A stretch of DNA of 64,000 nt from contig CAVSFO010000001.1 in NCBI GenBank assembly GCA_963727245.1, forward strand, positions 62,001-126,000, given 5' to 3'. Positions 18,357 through 26,476 of the stretch are shown one piece after another. A program made the position numbers and the translations under genes. The notes under the pieces were generated by a model. That model did no database searches, was not told where the DNA came from, and worked only from the letters and a program-made list of their open reading frames with translations. This DNA is from JBKQVT01 sp963727245. GTDB lineage: Bacteria; Planctomycetota; Planctomycetia; Pirellulales; Thermoguttaceae. How positions within the stretch are numbered: position 1 is the first letter of the stretch; each line of letters begins with the position of its first letter.

Positions 18357-19438
18357 TTTCCCCTTCGGCTTTCGGATCGTCGGCAAGACATGCGAACCGC
18401 GCCGGCTGGTTGACGCCGCCGCGGCTTTCGCCGGCTATGCCGCTTGCGACCAGCGGGCCGAAGTGCGGACGGGAAGCCTACTTTCGGCTTTCCGTTCGCC
18501 GCAGACTTCCGCCGGCCACTTGAAGAAACCGGCTCGACGGCGGGCTTCGCCGGGCCGTGCTGGTCCCCGTGGCTCTGGTGGGACATTGACGCCGAAGAAT
18601 TGCACTATGCCCACAAGGACGCCGGGGCGCTGGCCGCCTTCCTGGTGGAACGCTACACCGTGGAACCGGGCGAACTGTTGCTTTTCTTCTCGGGACCAAA
18701 GGCTTTCACGTCGGCTTGCCTACCGTGCTTTGGTCGCCGGCACCTTCGGCCGACTTCCACCGGACGGCGCGACGCTTCGCCGAACACGTCGCCGAACTGG
18801 CCGCCGTGACGATTGACACCGGGGTCTATGACAAGGTGAGGGCCTTCCGCGCCCCGAACTCTCGGCACCCGAAGACCGGCCTTCACAAGCGCCGGCTGAC
18901 GCTCGACGAACTGCTCGGGCCGCTCGACCGCAATCCTTGAACTGGCCAAGACGCCGGCACCGTTCGACGTGCCGCAACGTGACCAGGACCAGCGAAGCCG
19001 CCGCCGCCGACTGGCAAGCCGCCGCCGCCCTGGTAGCAAGAGAAGGCGAAGCGAAGGCCGCTCGACGCGCCGCCGGCAACGGCTCGCCGACGTTGAACCG
19101 CTCGACGCTCGACTTCATTCGGGACGGGGCGGGCACCGGGGACCGGCACCGGCTCTTATTCTCTGCCGCCGCGAACCTTGCCGAGTTTGGTTGTCCGCCG
19201 GCGCTGGCCGTCGCCCTGTTGGAAGAATCCGCGCTCGACTCGGGGCTTGCCGCCGAAAGACGTTCGCCGGCAAATCGAGTGCGGACTTGCCGCCGTCCGT
19301 CGCCTTCGGCGATGGCCGACGCAACAGGACGCGCCGGAATCGCCGCAAGACGCCCCGGACGGCTCGACGGTCAAGGAACCGCCGGAAGCCGCTGCAAGCG
19401 ATTCTGGGGGCCTTGGCGGGCAACTTGCCAGCAAGTGA
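18343..19438 (+). CDS. Archaeo-eukaryotic-type primase/polymerase (AEP)
   Basis: ATG 18343 gives MTTSDFPFGFRIVGKTCEPR. The first catalytic motif is WLWWDIDAEELHYAHKDA (h-h-D-x-D type). The second is in LLLFFSGPKAF with GFHV lying across a frame break. The third region reads IDTGVYDKVRAFRAPNSRHP then KTGLHKRRLTLDELLG, with the conserved basic residues that contact the nucleotide. The C-terminus (LDFIRDGAGTGDRHRLLFSA, then AANLAEFGCPPALAVALLEE) resembles the helical PriCT region. Frame changes lie near 18470, 18720, 18940 and 19250. Such enzymes prime replication of plasmids and satellites. Confidence 0.68.
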
Positions 19439-19585
19439 CAGGGCGACGGACCGCGCCGGCTGCCGACCTACAAGCCGCCCTGGCGAGGCTCTGGGGATCG
19501 ACGCCGGCAACGCCGAAGGCCGACCAGGGCCGAAGGCCGCCGCCGCACAGTCGACCGACGCTCGACGGGCGAAGCTCGCCGCGCC

Positions 19586-19789
19586 GTGCTGCCGCCGGAC
19601 CCGCCGCCGCTGATGCCGTTGCCGCCGGGGGCCGTCGGCTCGGGGACGCTCGACAAGCCTTGCCGCTGCGGCTCGACGGAGTATGTCGACGTGCCGATCA
19701 CCGAAGGCCGGACCCGCCGGGACTGCCGCAGGTGCGGGCGCTTCGTCGGCTTCGGCCGCTGGTATGACCAGGGAGGGCCGACGCCATGA
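19586..19789 (+). CDS. Small zinc-ribbon protein of the element
   Basis: The readable protein (MLPPDPPPLMPLPPGAVGSG) ends in LDKPCRCGSTEYVDVPITEG and RTRRDCRRCGRFVGFGRWYD, a four-cysteine ribbon (CxC...CxxC). Coding probably extends upstream to about 19440 in other frames. It overlaps the ATPase start as ATGA at 19786, so the two are translationally coupled. DNA-binding accessory function is inferred from the zinc ribbon and position. Confidence 0.5.
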   Translation: MLPPDPPPLMPLPPGAVGSGTLDKPCRCGSTEYVDVPITEGRTRRDCRRCGRFVGFGRWYDQGGPTP

Positions 19790-20736
19790 CCGAAAGCAAA
19801 CTTCCAAACGGCCGCCGACTGTTTTCGACGGCTGGAAAGACGACGTGCTGACCGGCACGCCGCCGACGTTCTACCCGATAGGCTCGGGCGAACTGGCGCG
19901 GCTCGAAATCGGGCCCGGGCTGGTGACGCTGTTTGGCGGGGCACCGGGGCCGGCAAGACGGCCTTCGCCATGCAAGCCGTGATCGACGCCTTGCGGCTGA
20001 CGCCGACGCTTCGGGCGCTGGTGTGCAACGTGGAAATGCCGCCGCGGGTGCTGCTTGGACCGGCAGCTAGCGCGGCTTTCGGGGATCGACCTCGAGACGA
20101 TTCGCTATCGCCGATTCGCCGCCGAACACGCCGACCGGCTCGACCAGGCGATGAACACGCTTGGAACCGCTGGCCGACCGGCTGGCCTTCGTCCGGCCGC
20201 CGTTCAATCTGGAAAACGTCGCCGCTTCGGCCGACGCCTTCCATGCTGACCTGCTGGTGCTCGACTATATCCAGCGAATCCCGCCGCCGGGGCAACACGC
20301 CGACAAGCGGGTTGCCGTCAACGCGACGATGGATTACCTGCGCCAGTTTGCCGACGCCGGGGTTGCCGTGCTGGTGGTCGCCGCCGTGGGCCGGACGAAA
20401 GACAACAAGGGCCGAACGTCCTATTCGGGCGACGGCTTGAACCTGGCTTCTTCCGCGAATCGTCGCGAACTGGAATTCGGGGCCGACGATGCCTTTATCC
20501 TGGTCCCGTCGGAAGACGGCGCGGAGTATGGCACCGTGACGGTTACGCTTCGGCACCTGAAGGCGCGGCACACGCAACCGAAAGACCTGGTGCTTGGAAT
20601 TCGACCGCCGGACGCAGCGCTTCACCGAAGCCGAAGACCCGCGAACGTGGAAGCCGGACGGCGGGAAGCCGGCCCGGGCAAGCTGCAATCGGCTCTGGCT
20701 GCCGCATGGGACGCACACGCCGCCGGCCGACGATGA
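19786..20736 (+). CDS. RecA-fold/DnaB-like replicative ATPase
   Basis: Starting at 19786, the N-terminal part reads VFDGWKDDVLTGTPPTFYPI. It is followed by the Walker A loop in LVTLFGGAPG...GKTAFAMQA (one extra base at about 19945 splits it). Walker B is in HADLLVLDYIQRIPPPGQHA. Further on come VLVVAAVGRTKDNKGRTSYS and GANNR-type SSANRRELEFGADDAFILVP. This order (Walker A, EMP in VCNVEMP, LVLDYIQ, sensor region) is that of DnaB/RepA-type hexameric helicases. Frame changes occur near 19840, 19945, 20055 and 20165. With the primase it would form the element's replication module. Confidence 0.72.
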
Positions 20737-20758
20737 CGCCGACCAGGGGGGCGAATCG

Positions 20759-21394
20759 ATGATGGCGAACCGCCAAGCCGATTCCCGTAGGGCAGGAACC
20801 GCCGCCGATGCACCGGCTGCCGTCACGCAACGGCATCGACGCCGGCACGGCACCAGGGACACCAGGGCAAGGCGAAGGGGAAGCCGGCTCGACCGGAAGG
20901 CGGGCGACCGCTTCGCCGTGCTCAACGCCTTCGTTGACTTCACCATGGCAAGAGCTGATCCGAGGCGAAATCGCTGATTTGGCTGGTGCTTTATCGGGAA
21001 ACCAAGCCGGACGGCACTGCGCGGACTGCGACAAGCCGACCTGGCACGCCGGGCCGGGGTGAACCGCCGACCGTCAAGCGGGCCGTCGCCAAGCTGCGTG
21101 AAGGCCGGGCTTGCTGACCGTGGTCTATCGCGGCGGAGCTTGCGCCGGGGACCGTCGGCTTATCGCGTGATTACGACGCCCTCACCCCCCGAAGCGATAG
21201 GGACATGGGCTGTCACCTTGCAAGGGGACATTTCGCGCCCGGAACTGGGGGCATGGGCTGTCCCCTATCCCATAAGGGACCATAATAGGCGTCCCCTGGT
21301 GCCTACGGCACCGGGGACCATAGAAGAAAGAAAATGCGGCCGCTGCCGAAGACCGCTTGACGAAACGCCGATAATTGTAATAATACTAGCATGA
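20759..21394 (+). CDS. Winged-helix replication-initiator-like protein (frameshifted)
   Basis: The best reconstruction is KAGDRFAVLNAFVDFTMQEL, VWLVLYRETKPDGTARTA, DLARRAGVNRRTVKRAVAKL and REAGLLTVVYRGGLRRGPSA. This is a winged helix with a K-R-A-V-A-K-L-R recognition helix. The C-terminus has a CxxC pair (KCGRCRRPLDETP). The gene ends at 21394 in an ATGA overlap with the XRE gene; an alternative frame stops at 21285. Plasmid initiators and GntR/MarR-like regulators share this fold. Position between the helicase and the integrase favours replication control. Confidence 0.5.
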
Positions 21395-21676
21395 GCAAGA
21401 ACAAACCGAACCGACTGACCGACGTGCTACGGGCCGCAATCGAGCAAAGCGGCTTGACGCGTTACCGAATCGGCAAGGCAACCGGGATGACCAAGGCAAC
21501 CTTGGGCGCTTCGTTCGGGGCGAATGTCCATTCGGCTCGACAAGGCCGACGGGCTGGCCGCCTACCTGGGGCTTCGGCTGGTGCCGGACCCCGACGCCGT
21601 ACCGCCGGAACCGACGCCGGAAAACTTGGCACGGCCGACACTGGCGAAGCGAAAGGCGAAACGAAAGGCGAACTGA
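21391..21676 (+). CDS. XRE-family helix-turn-helix protein
   Basis: The product starts MSKNKPNRLTDVLRAAIEQS, then GLTRYRIGKATGMTKATLG. After two frame changes near 21510 and 21530 it continues LDKADGLAAYLGLRLVPDPD and ends KRKAKRKAN. The first 55 residues form a Cro/CI-type HTH (I-x-x-S-G-L-T-x-Y-x-I-x-K-x-T-G-M). A small repressor for the element is the most likely role. About 95 residues. It is coupled to the preceding gene through ATGA and lies 37 bases before the integrase. Confidence 0.65.
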
Positions 21677-21712
21677 CCGGCTCGGACGCCGGAGAAAGTG
21701 AAAGGCGAAATC

Positions 21713-23331
21713 ATGGGAACCGTTTACAAGAAAACCGCAACCAAGCCGCTGCCGGCCGGGGCGAAGATCATCGTCCGCAAGGGGCAACGGCTTGCCGAGT
21801 GGAACGACGCCAAGGGCAAGACGCCGGACGGCACCCGTCACCGTCGGCAAGGACGGACCGACCGGATTGTCGATTACCGCCCGGACCTACACCGCCAAGT
21901 ATCGGGACGGCTCGGGGATCGTGCGGGAAGTGGCCACCGGCTGCCGGGACGAATCCGCCGCCCGGTCGGTACTTGACCGACTTGGAACGGCGGGCCGAAA
22001 AGGTGAAGGGCGAAGATTCTGACCGCCGCCGAAGACGCGATGATCGACCACCAGGAAACGCCGCTGGCCGAACACTTCGACGCCTACCTTGACCACCTGG
22101 AAGCGAAGGGCGATTCCGACGTTCACCTTGCCGATACTCGCCGGCTGGCGAACAGATCATCGGCGATTGTGGCTTTCGACCGGCTCGCCGACATTTGCCG
22201 CGAAGCCGTGGAAACGCTGGCTTGTGCAACGGCAAGCCGAAGGCATGGGCGCCCGGACCCGCAATTCTTACTTGCAAGCGATTCGGGCGTTGTGCAACTG
22301 GTGCGTCGAAACGGGCCGGCTTTGCCGTCAATCCGCTTCGCCGAGAATCGCCAAGGCCGACGAAAAGGCCGACCGTCGCCGGCAACGCCGGGCGACTGAC
22401 CGAAGATGAACTTCGCCGCTTGCTCGACGTGGCACGCCGCCGGCCGCTTGCCGAGTATGGCCGGCTGACCGTCCGCAAGCCGAAGGACCAAGCGAAGGAA
22501 GGCGAAGCTGGATATGCTGCCGCTTGCCGCCGAAGACCTGACGCCGCAACGGCCGGGACGGCTCGCAGAACCCGGACTCGGCGCGATGGAACTTGGGCGG
22601 GAACGGGCTTGATCTACAAGACGCTGGTGCTGACCGGGCTTCGCAAGGGCGAACTGGCTTCGCTCACCGTGGGGCAACTGGTGCTCGACGCCGACCCGCC
22701 TTTCCTGGTGCTTGACGCTGCCGACGAAAAGAACCGGGAAGGCTCGACGATTCCCCTTCGGGCTGACCTTGCCGCCGACCTTCGCCAATGGCTCGCCGAC
22801 AAGGCGAAGGCCGCGCAGGACGCCGCCGGCGACGCGCCACCGGACCGGGAACGACAGGGCGAAGCCGGGGGCCTTGCGGGCACGTTCTACGGCTGCCGGC
22901 CGCCGGGCCGACGCTGCCGCCCGATACTCCCGTCTTCACCGTGCCGGCCGGGCTGGTGCGAATCCTTGACCGCGACTTGCTGCTTGCCGGGATTCCCAAG
23001 CGGGACGAACGGGGCCGGACGGTTGACGTTCATGCCATGCGGCACACCTTCGGCACCCTGTTGAGCAAAGGCGGGGTTGCGCCCCGGACGGCACAAGCCG
23101 CCATGCGTCATTCCAACGATCGACTTGACCATGAACGTCTACACCGATCCGAAGCTCTTGGACGTGGCCGGGGCCGATGGAAGCCTTGCCGCGCTGCCTC
23201 TTGGGGCGGGTCCGCAAAGGCGAAGCCGTCGCCGTAAGGGCAACGGGGACCGACGATTCGACCCCTTCGCCAGTTTGCACCAAAGTTTGCACCAACTACC
23301 GGCAAACCGTGCATATTGGGGTCAATTCTAG
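21713..23331 (+). CDS. int: Tyrosine recombinase/integrase of the element (frameshifted)
   Basis: The start MGTVYKKTATKPLPAGAKII at 21713 opens an arm-binding-type domain (LSITARTYTAKYRDGSGIVR). A core-binding domain follows (LVQRQAEGMGARTRNSYLQA, IRALCNWCVETGRLA). The catalytic domain has Arg in LVLTGLRKGELASLTVGQLV, His-x-x-Arg in DVHAMRHTFGTLLSKGGVAP and the nucleophile Tyr in DLTMNVYTDPKLLDVAGA. Frame changes are at least at 21835, 21965, 22145, 22215, 22330, 22500, 22890 and 23120. The gene ends about 116 bases before the tRNA, the usual place for a tRNA-targeting integrase. Confidence 0.85.
23273..23294. repeat. Paired GTTTGCACCA repeats near right end
   Basis: GTTTGCACCA occurs at 23273-23282 and 23285-23294 with the same 12-bp period as the pair at 14555-14576. 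It lies within the 3' end of the integrase gene, 148 bases inside attR. Confidence 0.5.
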
Positions 23332-23405
23332 ACAAGATTGACCAGCAAAAGCGGGGAAACCGGGGACGCCGGGGCCGTCGCCGTAAGTGCTTACCCGGTC
23401 AAAAG

Positions 23406-23441
23406 AAAAGACCCGCTGACAAGTGCTGTCAACGGGTCTTT
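23406..23441. terminator. Bidirectional hairpin terminator between integrase and tRNA
   Basis: AAGACCCG and CGGGTCTT flank a second stem (TGACA/TGTCA), with A's on one side and T's on the other. Read in either direction, the hairpin is followed by T's, so it can end both the integrase operon and the minus-strand tRNA-Asp transcript. Confidence 0.75.
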
Positions 23442-23442
23442 T

Positions 23443-23490
23443 CGAGCGAGGACGACGGGAATCGAACCCGCAACCTTCGGATCGACAGTC
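23443..23490 (-). repeat. attR: 48-bp direct repeat within tRNA-Asp
   Basis: It is identical to 14449-14496. It overlaps the 3' half of the intact tRNA gene from the anticodon loop to the discriminator base plus four bases, the usual crossover segment for tRNA-targeting tyrosine recombinases. Confidence 0.9.
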
Positions 23491-23520
23491 CGACGCTCTA
23501 ACCAATTGAGCTACGTCCCC
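23447..23520 (-). tRNA. tRNA-Asp (GUC)
   Basis: On the minus strand the 74-nt molecule folds fully: acceptor GGGGACG with CGTCCTC, D-stem GCTC/GAGC, anticodon stem TCGGA/TCCGA around loop CTGTCGA (anticodon GTC), and T-stem GCGGG/CCCGT around TTCGATT. The discriminator base is G, as in tRNA-Asp. CCA is not encoded. The gene is intact and is the integration target of the neighbouring element. Confidence 0.95.
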
Positions 23521-23645
23521 GAGAGCACGAGAAGCCAATTATAGCCCCTTTTTTCCCACCAACAAGAGGCCCTCGGCGACGCGACGCGTCACTATACCAC
23601 CCAAAGGATGTGCTACTTCTCTGTGTAATACCGTCGGCTACAGGC

Positions 23646-23670
23646 AAAGCACCCGGCAGGCGGTGCTTTT
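23646..23670. terminator. Hairpin AAAGCACC...GGTGCTTTT
   Basis: An eight-base stem with a short loop and trailing T's lies in the otherwise empty 23521-23730 stretch upstream of a small membrane protein gene. It is a terminator candidate on either strand. Confidence 0.4.
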
Positions 23671-23730
23671 GTGACCTAGACTTGATTGCAGTATGGTTGC
23701 TTGCGACCGAGGGCAGGGCGGAGTCCGCCG

Positions 23731-23865
23731 GTGGAACGCTACTACAACGACGTGATGCGATTGGCCGACCTTTTGAGCCCCCAGCAGTGGATGCTGGTCC
23801 TGGGCGTCGTGATCGTCGTCGGCGTCTTCTGCCTGCGTGGATTCGGCTCGCGGTCGAAGTACTGA
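23731..23865 (+). CDS. Small single-span membrane protein
   Basis: A GTG at 23731 (or ATG 23755) opens a 44-residue product: YYNDVMRLADLLSPQQWMLV, then LGVVIVVGVFCLRGFGSRSK and Y. One hydrophobic segment is followed by a basic C-terminus, which would face the cytoplasm. It lies 150 bases before the diguanylate cyclase gene on the same strand. It is too short for family recognition, but the codon pattern and TGA at 23863-23865 look genuine. Confidence 0.45.
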   Translation: MERYYNDVMRLADLLSPQQWMLVLGVVIVVGVFCLRGFGSRSKY

Positions 23866-23871
23866 CGAGGG

Positions 23872-23985
23872 AGTTAGGAGCTAGGAGTTAGGAGTTGGAA
23901 GGTAGGAGGGAAGGGTTTTGGGGGTTGGAAGAACTCGACGGCTACCACTCCGCGATTCTAACTTCTAACTCCTGACTTCTGACCG
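23872..23985. repeat. Low-complexity TAGGAGT repeats with inverted partner
   Basis: Tandem GAGTTAGGAGCTAGGAGTTA-type units near 23875 face an inverted TTCTAACTTCTAACTCCTGA near 23960. The pair can form a hairpin between the small membrane protein and the cyclase gene. No coding sequence is seen. Confidence 0.4.
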
Positions 23986-24013
23986 CCTGCATCGCTAGAA
24001 GGAGCCAGGTGTT

Positions 24014-24920
24014 ATGGACTTATGGACATTCCAGATTCCGATCCCGGTGGCCTTGGCCATCGTGGCGACGATCGGCTACATCTTCGGCCGGCGTTCGAAG
24101 GCCCCCAGCGATGATTCGGCCTTCCGCTCGCGGCGGGAATTGCGTCGCGCGCAACTGGTGGCCGCCGAGCTGGAAAAGATCGCCTGGGACCTGCGGAAGA
24201 ACCTGGCCAAGCACCATTCCAGCGTGAGCAAGTTCCGCGACCGGGTGGGCAAGCTCAACGACGACGCCAGGAAGCCAGTTGGAAGGAGCTCTGCCGCGAG
24301 GCGGAGGAGATCCTCAAGCCCACCCTCCACCTGGCCACCCAGATCGCCAACGCCTACGACGAGATCCGCCAGCAGAGCGCCAACCTGATGACGTTCACGG
24401 AAGTGCGGACCGATCCCTTGACCGGCATCAACAACCGCCGCGGCATGGCCGACGCGGTGGCCAATCAGTTTGCCATGATGCACCGCTACGGGACGACGTT
24501 CTCGCTGGCGATGCTGGACGTAGATCACTTCAAGCACGTCAACGACGAGAAGGGGCATCTCTACGGCGACCAGATGCTGCAGGAGTTGGCCCGGCTGTTC
24601 GACGAATTCGCCCGCGAGACCGACTCGGTCGCCCGCTACGGCGGCGAGGAATTCGTGGTGGTGATGCCGCAGACCGACCTGGCGGGGGCGCCCTGTTTGC
24701 CGAGCGCCTGCGGCAGAAGGTGGCCAGCCAGTTGTCGGTCACCATCAGCGGCGGCGTGGCCCAGGCGGCCGAGGGCGACACGCAGGACACCCTGCTGGCC
24801 CGGGCCGACAGCGCCTTGTACCAGGCGAAATCGGCGGGCCGGAACCAGGTTTTCTACCACGACGGGCGGCTGGCCACGATGGTGGCCCCGGAAATGGCGG
24901 CCGTGGAAGCGGCGACGTAG
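24014..24920 (+). CDS. Membrane-anchored diguanylate cyclase (GGDEF domain)
   Basis: The start MDLWTFQIPIPVALAIVATI gives one membrane segment. A coiled-coil region follows (RAQLVAAELEKIAWDLRKNL; a deleted base near 24270; then LHLATQIANAYDEIRQQSAN). The GGDEF domain begins VRTDPLTGINNRRGMADAVA. It carries the metal-binding LDVDHFKHVND and the signature RYGGEEFVVVMP, here GGEEF, which is active in the family. The C-terminal LARADSALYQAKSAGRNQVF closes the domain. A second frame change is near 24690. The enzyme makes cyclic di-GMP from GTP; the N-terminus suggests membrane signalling without an obvious sensor domain. Confidence 0.85.
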
Positions 24921-24946
24921 AGGACCTGCCGTGGGTGGCATGCAGT

Positions 24947-25013
24947 GTGCCACTGGCTTTGCCAGTGCCTGTCTGTGAGCGGCCCACACGAGCACTGGCA
25001 AAGCCAGTGGCAC
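24947..25013. repeat. 67-bp palindromic repeat
   Basis: GTGCCACTGGCTTTGCCAGT and its inverted copy flank a short spacer. Each arm is itself partly self-complementary (ACTGGC...GCCAGT), so the unit can form either a long hairpin or two small ones. It lies between the cyclase gene and the ars operon and looks like a REP or small MITE unit of a different family from the others here. Confidence 0.65.
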
Positions 25014-25093
25014 ACGCGAGCACCCGCCCCGCCGCCGGGAAAATCTTTCTCTCCCCGGGCAAATGCGCTCTTGACCGCCCGGCCCGAGAACCG

Positions 25094-25116
25094 ATATATT
25101 CATATAAGCGAATATG
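25094..25116 (+). promoter_or_regulatory. ArsR-box-like operator overlapping the arsR start
   Basis: TATTC (25097-25101) and GAATA (25110-25114) form an inverted repeat within ATTCATATAAGCGAATAT, overlapping the ATG of arsR. Related sequences lie between arsR and arsM and upstream of the thioredoxin-like gene. Autoregulation by ArsR with release on arsenite binding is the expected mode. Confidence 0.5.
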
Positions 25117-25469
25117 AAGACCAAGCTGGAACAACCCAACACGAAGCGGATCTTCCGGGCGCTGTCCGACCGGACGCGGCTGCGGATCCTGAATCTGCTC
25201 CGGGCGGGGAACTGTGCGTCTGCCACCTGGTGGACGTCCTGGACGTGCCGCAGCCCACGGCCTCGCGGCACCTGGCGTATCTCCGCAGGGCCGCCCTGGT
25301 GGTGGCCCGGAAGGAGGGCCTCTGGATGCACTACCGCCTGGCCCCGGCCCGCAGCAAGTCGCAGGAAATGCTGCTGGCGTGCCTGGCACAGTGCTTTGAG
25401 GAGGAGGGCGTGTTCGCCAAGGACCGGGAGCGACTGCGGAGCAGCGTTCGTTCCAGTTGCCGCGGCTAA
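25114..25469 (+). CDS. arsR: ArsR-family arsenite-responsive repressor
   Basis: The protein starts MKTKLEQPNTKRIFRALSDR, TRLRILNLLRAG. Then, after restoring one lost G near 25210, it reads ELCVCHLVDVLDVPQPTASR and HLAYLRRAALVVARKEG. ELCVCHL holds the Cys pair that binds As(III)/Sb(III) in classical ArsR proteins, directly before the recognition helix. The length (~118 residues) is normal. It is the first gene of the arsenic cluster, and an inverted repeat overlaps its start codon. Binding of arsenite should release the repressor and switch on the downstream genes. Confidence 0.85.
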
Positions 25470-25486
25470 ATTTTTTTGACTATAAG

Positions 25487-25504
25487 ATTCGCCTAAGCAG
25501 ATAT
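25487..25504 (+). promoter_or_regulatory. Second ArsR-box-like site before arsM
   Basis: ATTCGCCTAAGCAGATAT matches the arsR operator ATTCATATAAGCGAATAT at 13 of 18 positions, including ATTC, TAAGC and ATAT. It lies 64 bases upstream of arsM, so arsM may have its own controlled promoter. Confidence 0.4.
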
Positions 25505-25567
25505 AGCCTGAGCAGAACCAATCGTCCGCCGCGGACGCGGCGGCCCGTGACAAGAAGGAGCAACGCG

Positions 25568-26458
25568 ATGTCGGGGACGATCAAGCAAGCGGTGCAAGTC
25601 GAAGTACGCCGCGGTCGCGGAGAGCGGCCTATCGACCGGCCAGGCGGGGGTGCGGGCCGTGGCCGAGGCCTTCGGCTACACGCCCGAGCAACTGGCCTCC
25701 ATCCCCGCCGAGGCGAACATGGGCCTCTCCTGCGGCAATCCCACGGCCTTTGCCAGCCTCAAGCCTGGCGAAACCGTCGTCGACCTCGGCTGCGGCGGGG
25801 GATTGGACGTGTTTCTGGCGGCCAAACGAGTGGGACCGACCGGCCGCGCCATCGGCATCGACATGACTCCCCAGATGCTCGACCTGGCGCGGCGCAACGC
25901 CGCCAAGGCCGACGGCGGCAAACCGCTCCGCAACGTCGAATTCCACCAGGCCACCATCGACAAGCTGCCCCTGGCCGACCGCTCGGTCGATTGCGTGATC
26001 AGCAACTGCGTCATCAACCTGGCCCCCGACAAGCGGGCGGTCTTTGCGGAGATCGCCCGCGTGCTCAGGCCGGGGGGCCGGCTGGCCGTCAGCGACATCG
26101 CCCTGAAGAAGCCCCTGCCGCCCGAGGTCGGAAACGACCTGGCGGCCTACGTGGGCTGCATCGCCGGGGCGATCCTCATCGACGAGTATCGCCGCGGGTT
26201 GAGCGACGCCGGGTTCGCCCAGGTAGACGTGATCGACACGGGAAGCGACCTGAACGCCTACGCCAAGGTGGAGAATCAGTCGGGCTGCTGCTCCCCGGCC
26301 ATGGCATCGGCGTTGCCGCTGGCTCCGACCGGCGGTTGCTGCGCCCGGCTCCCTCCGGCGGCGCCGATCTCCACCTGCGGCTGGCGGACCTGTTGCGGCG
26401 CTACGACGTGAACGACTTTGCCGCCAGTGTCCGCGTCTTTGCCGTAAAGCCGGCTTGA
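25568..26458 (+). CDS. arsM: Arsenite S-adenosylmethionine methyltransferase
   Basis: After MSGTIKQAVQ and a frame change near 25600 the product reads KYAAVAESGLSTGQAG and MGLSCGNPTAFASLKPGETV. The SAM-binding motif is VVDLGCGGGLDVFLAAKRVG, followed by GIDMTPQMLDLARRNAAK. LSCGNP and YVGCIAGAI carry the conserved arsenic-binding cysteines. The C-terminal GCCSPAM...GGCC adds the extra thiol pairs seen in many ArsM. A frame change near 26345 precedes the end (YDVNDFAASVRVFAVKP). ArsM methylates As(III) stepwise using SAM and glutathione or thioredoxin in the cytoplasm. Confidence 0.87.
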   Translation: MSGTIKQAVQVEVRRGRGERPIDRPGGGAGRGRGLRLHARATGLHPRRGEHGPLLRQSHGLCQPQAWRNRRRPRLRRGIGRVSGGQTSGTDRPRHRHRHDSPDARPGAAQRRQGRRRQTAPQRRIPPGHHRQAAPGRPLGRLRDQQLRHQPGPRQAGGLCGDRPRAQAGGPAGRQRHRPEEAPAARGRKRPGGLRGLHRRGDPHRRVSPRVERRRVRPGRRDRHGKRPERLRQGGESVGLLLPGHGIGVAAGSDRRLLRPAPSGGADLHLRLADLLRRYDVNDFAASVRVFAVKPA

Positions 26459-26476
26459 CCGCCGTGGGATCGTGAC

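Larger units (their letters stand above)
14449..23490 (+). mobile_element. 9.0 kb tRNA-Asp-integrated, self-replicating-type element
   Basis: The segment is bounded by two identical 48-bp direct repeats (14449-14496 and 23443-23490). The right one is the anticodon-to-3'-end part of an intact tRNA-Asp gene. Every recognisable gene inside runs on the plus strand towards the tRNA: a zinc-ribbon protein, HTH proteins, an excisionase, a DUF669-like protein, an AEP-type primase, a RecA-fold ATPase, a winged-helix protein, an XRE repressor-like protein and a tyrosine integrase. ATGA or short overlaps join several of them into one operon. No capsid, terminase, relaxase or type IV secretion genes were seen. 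It is best described as an integrative plasmid-like element or satellite. Internal genes contain many single-base frame changes. Confidence 0.85.

Noticed and set aside
14449..23490. Prophage or integrative conjugative element
   Set aside because: No capsid, tail, portal, terminase, lysis, relaxase or type IV secretion genes were found in any frame; only replication, regulation and recombination genes are visible.
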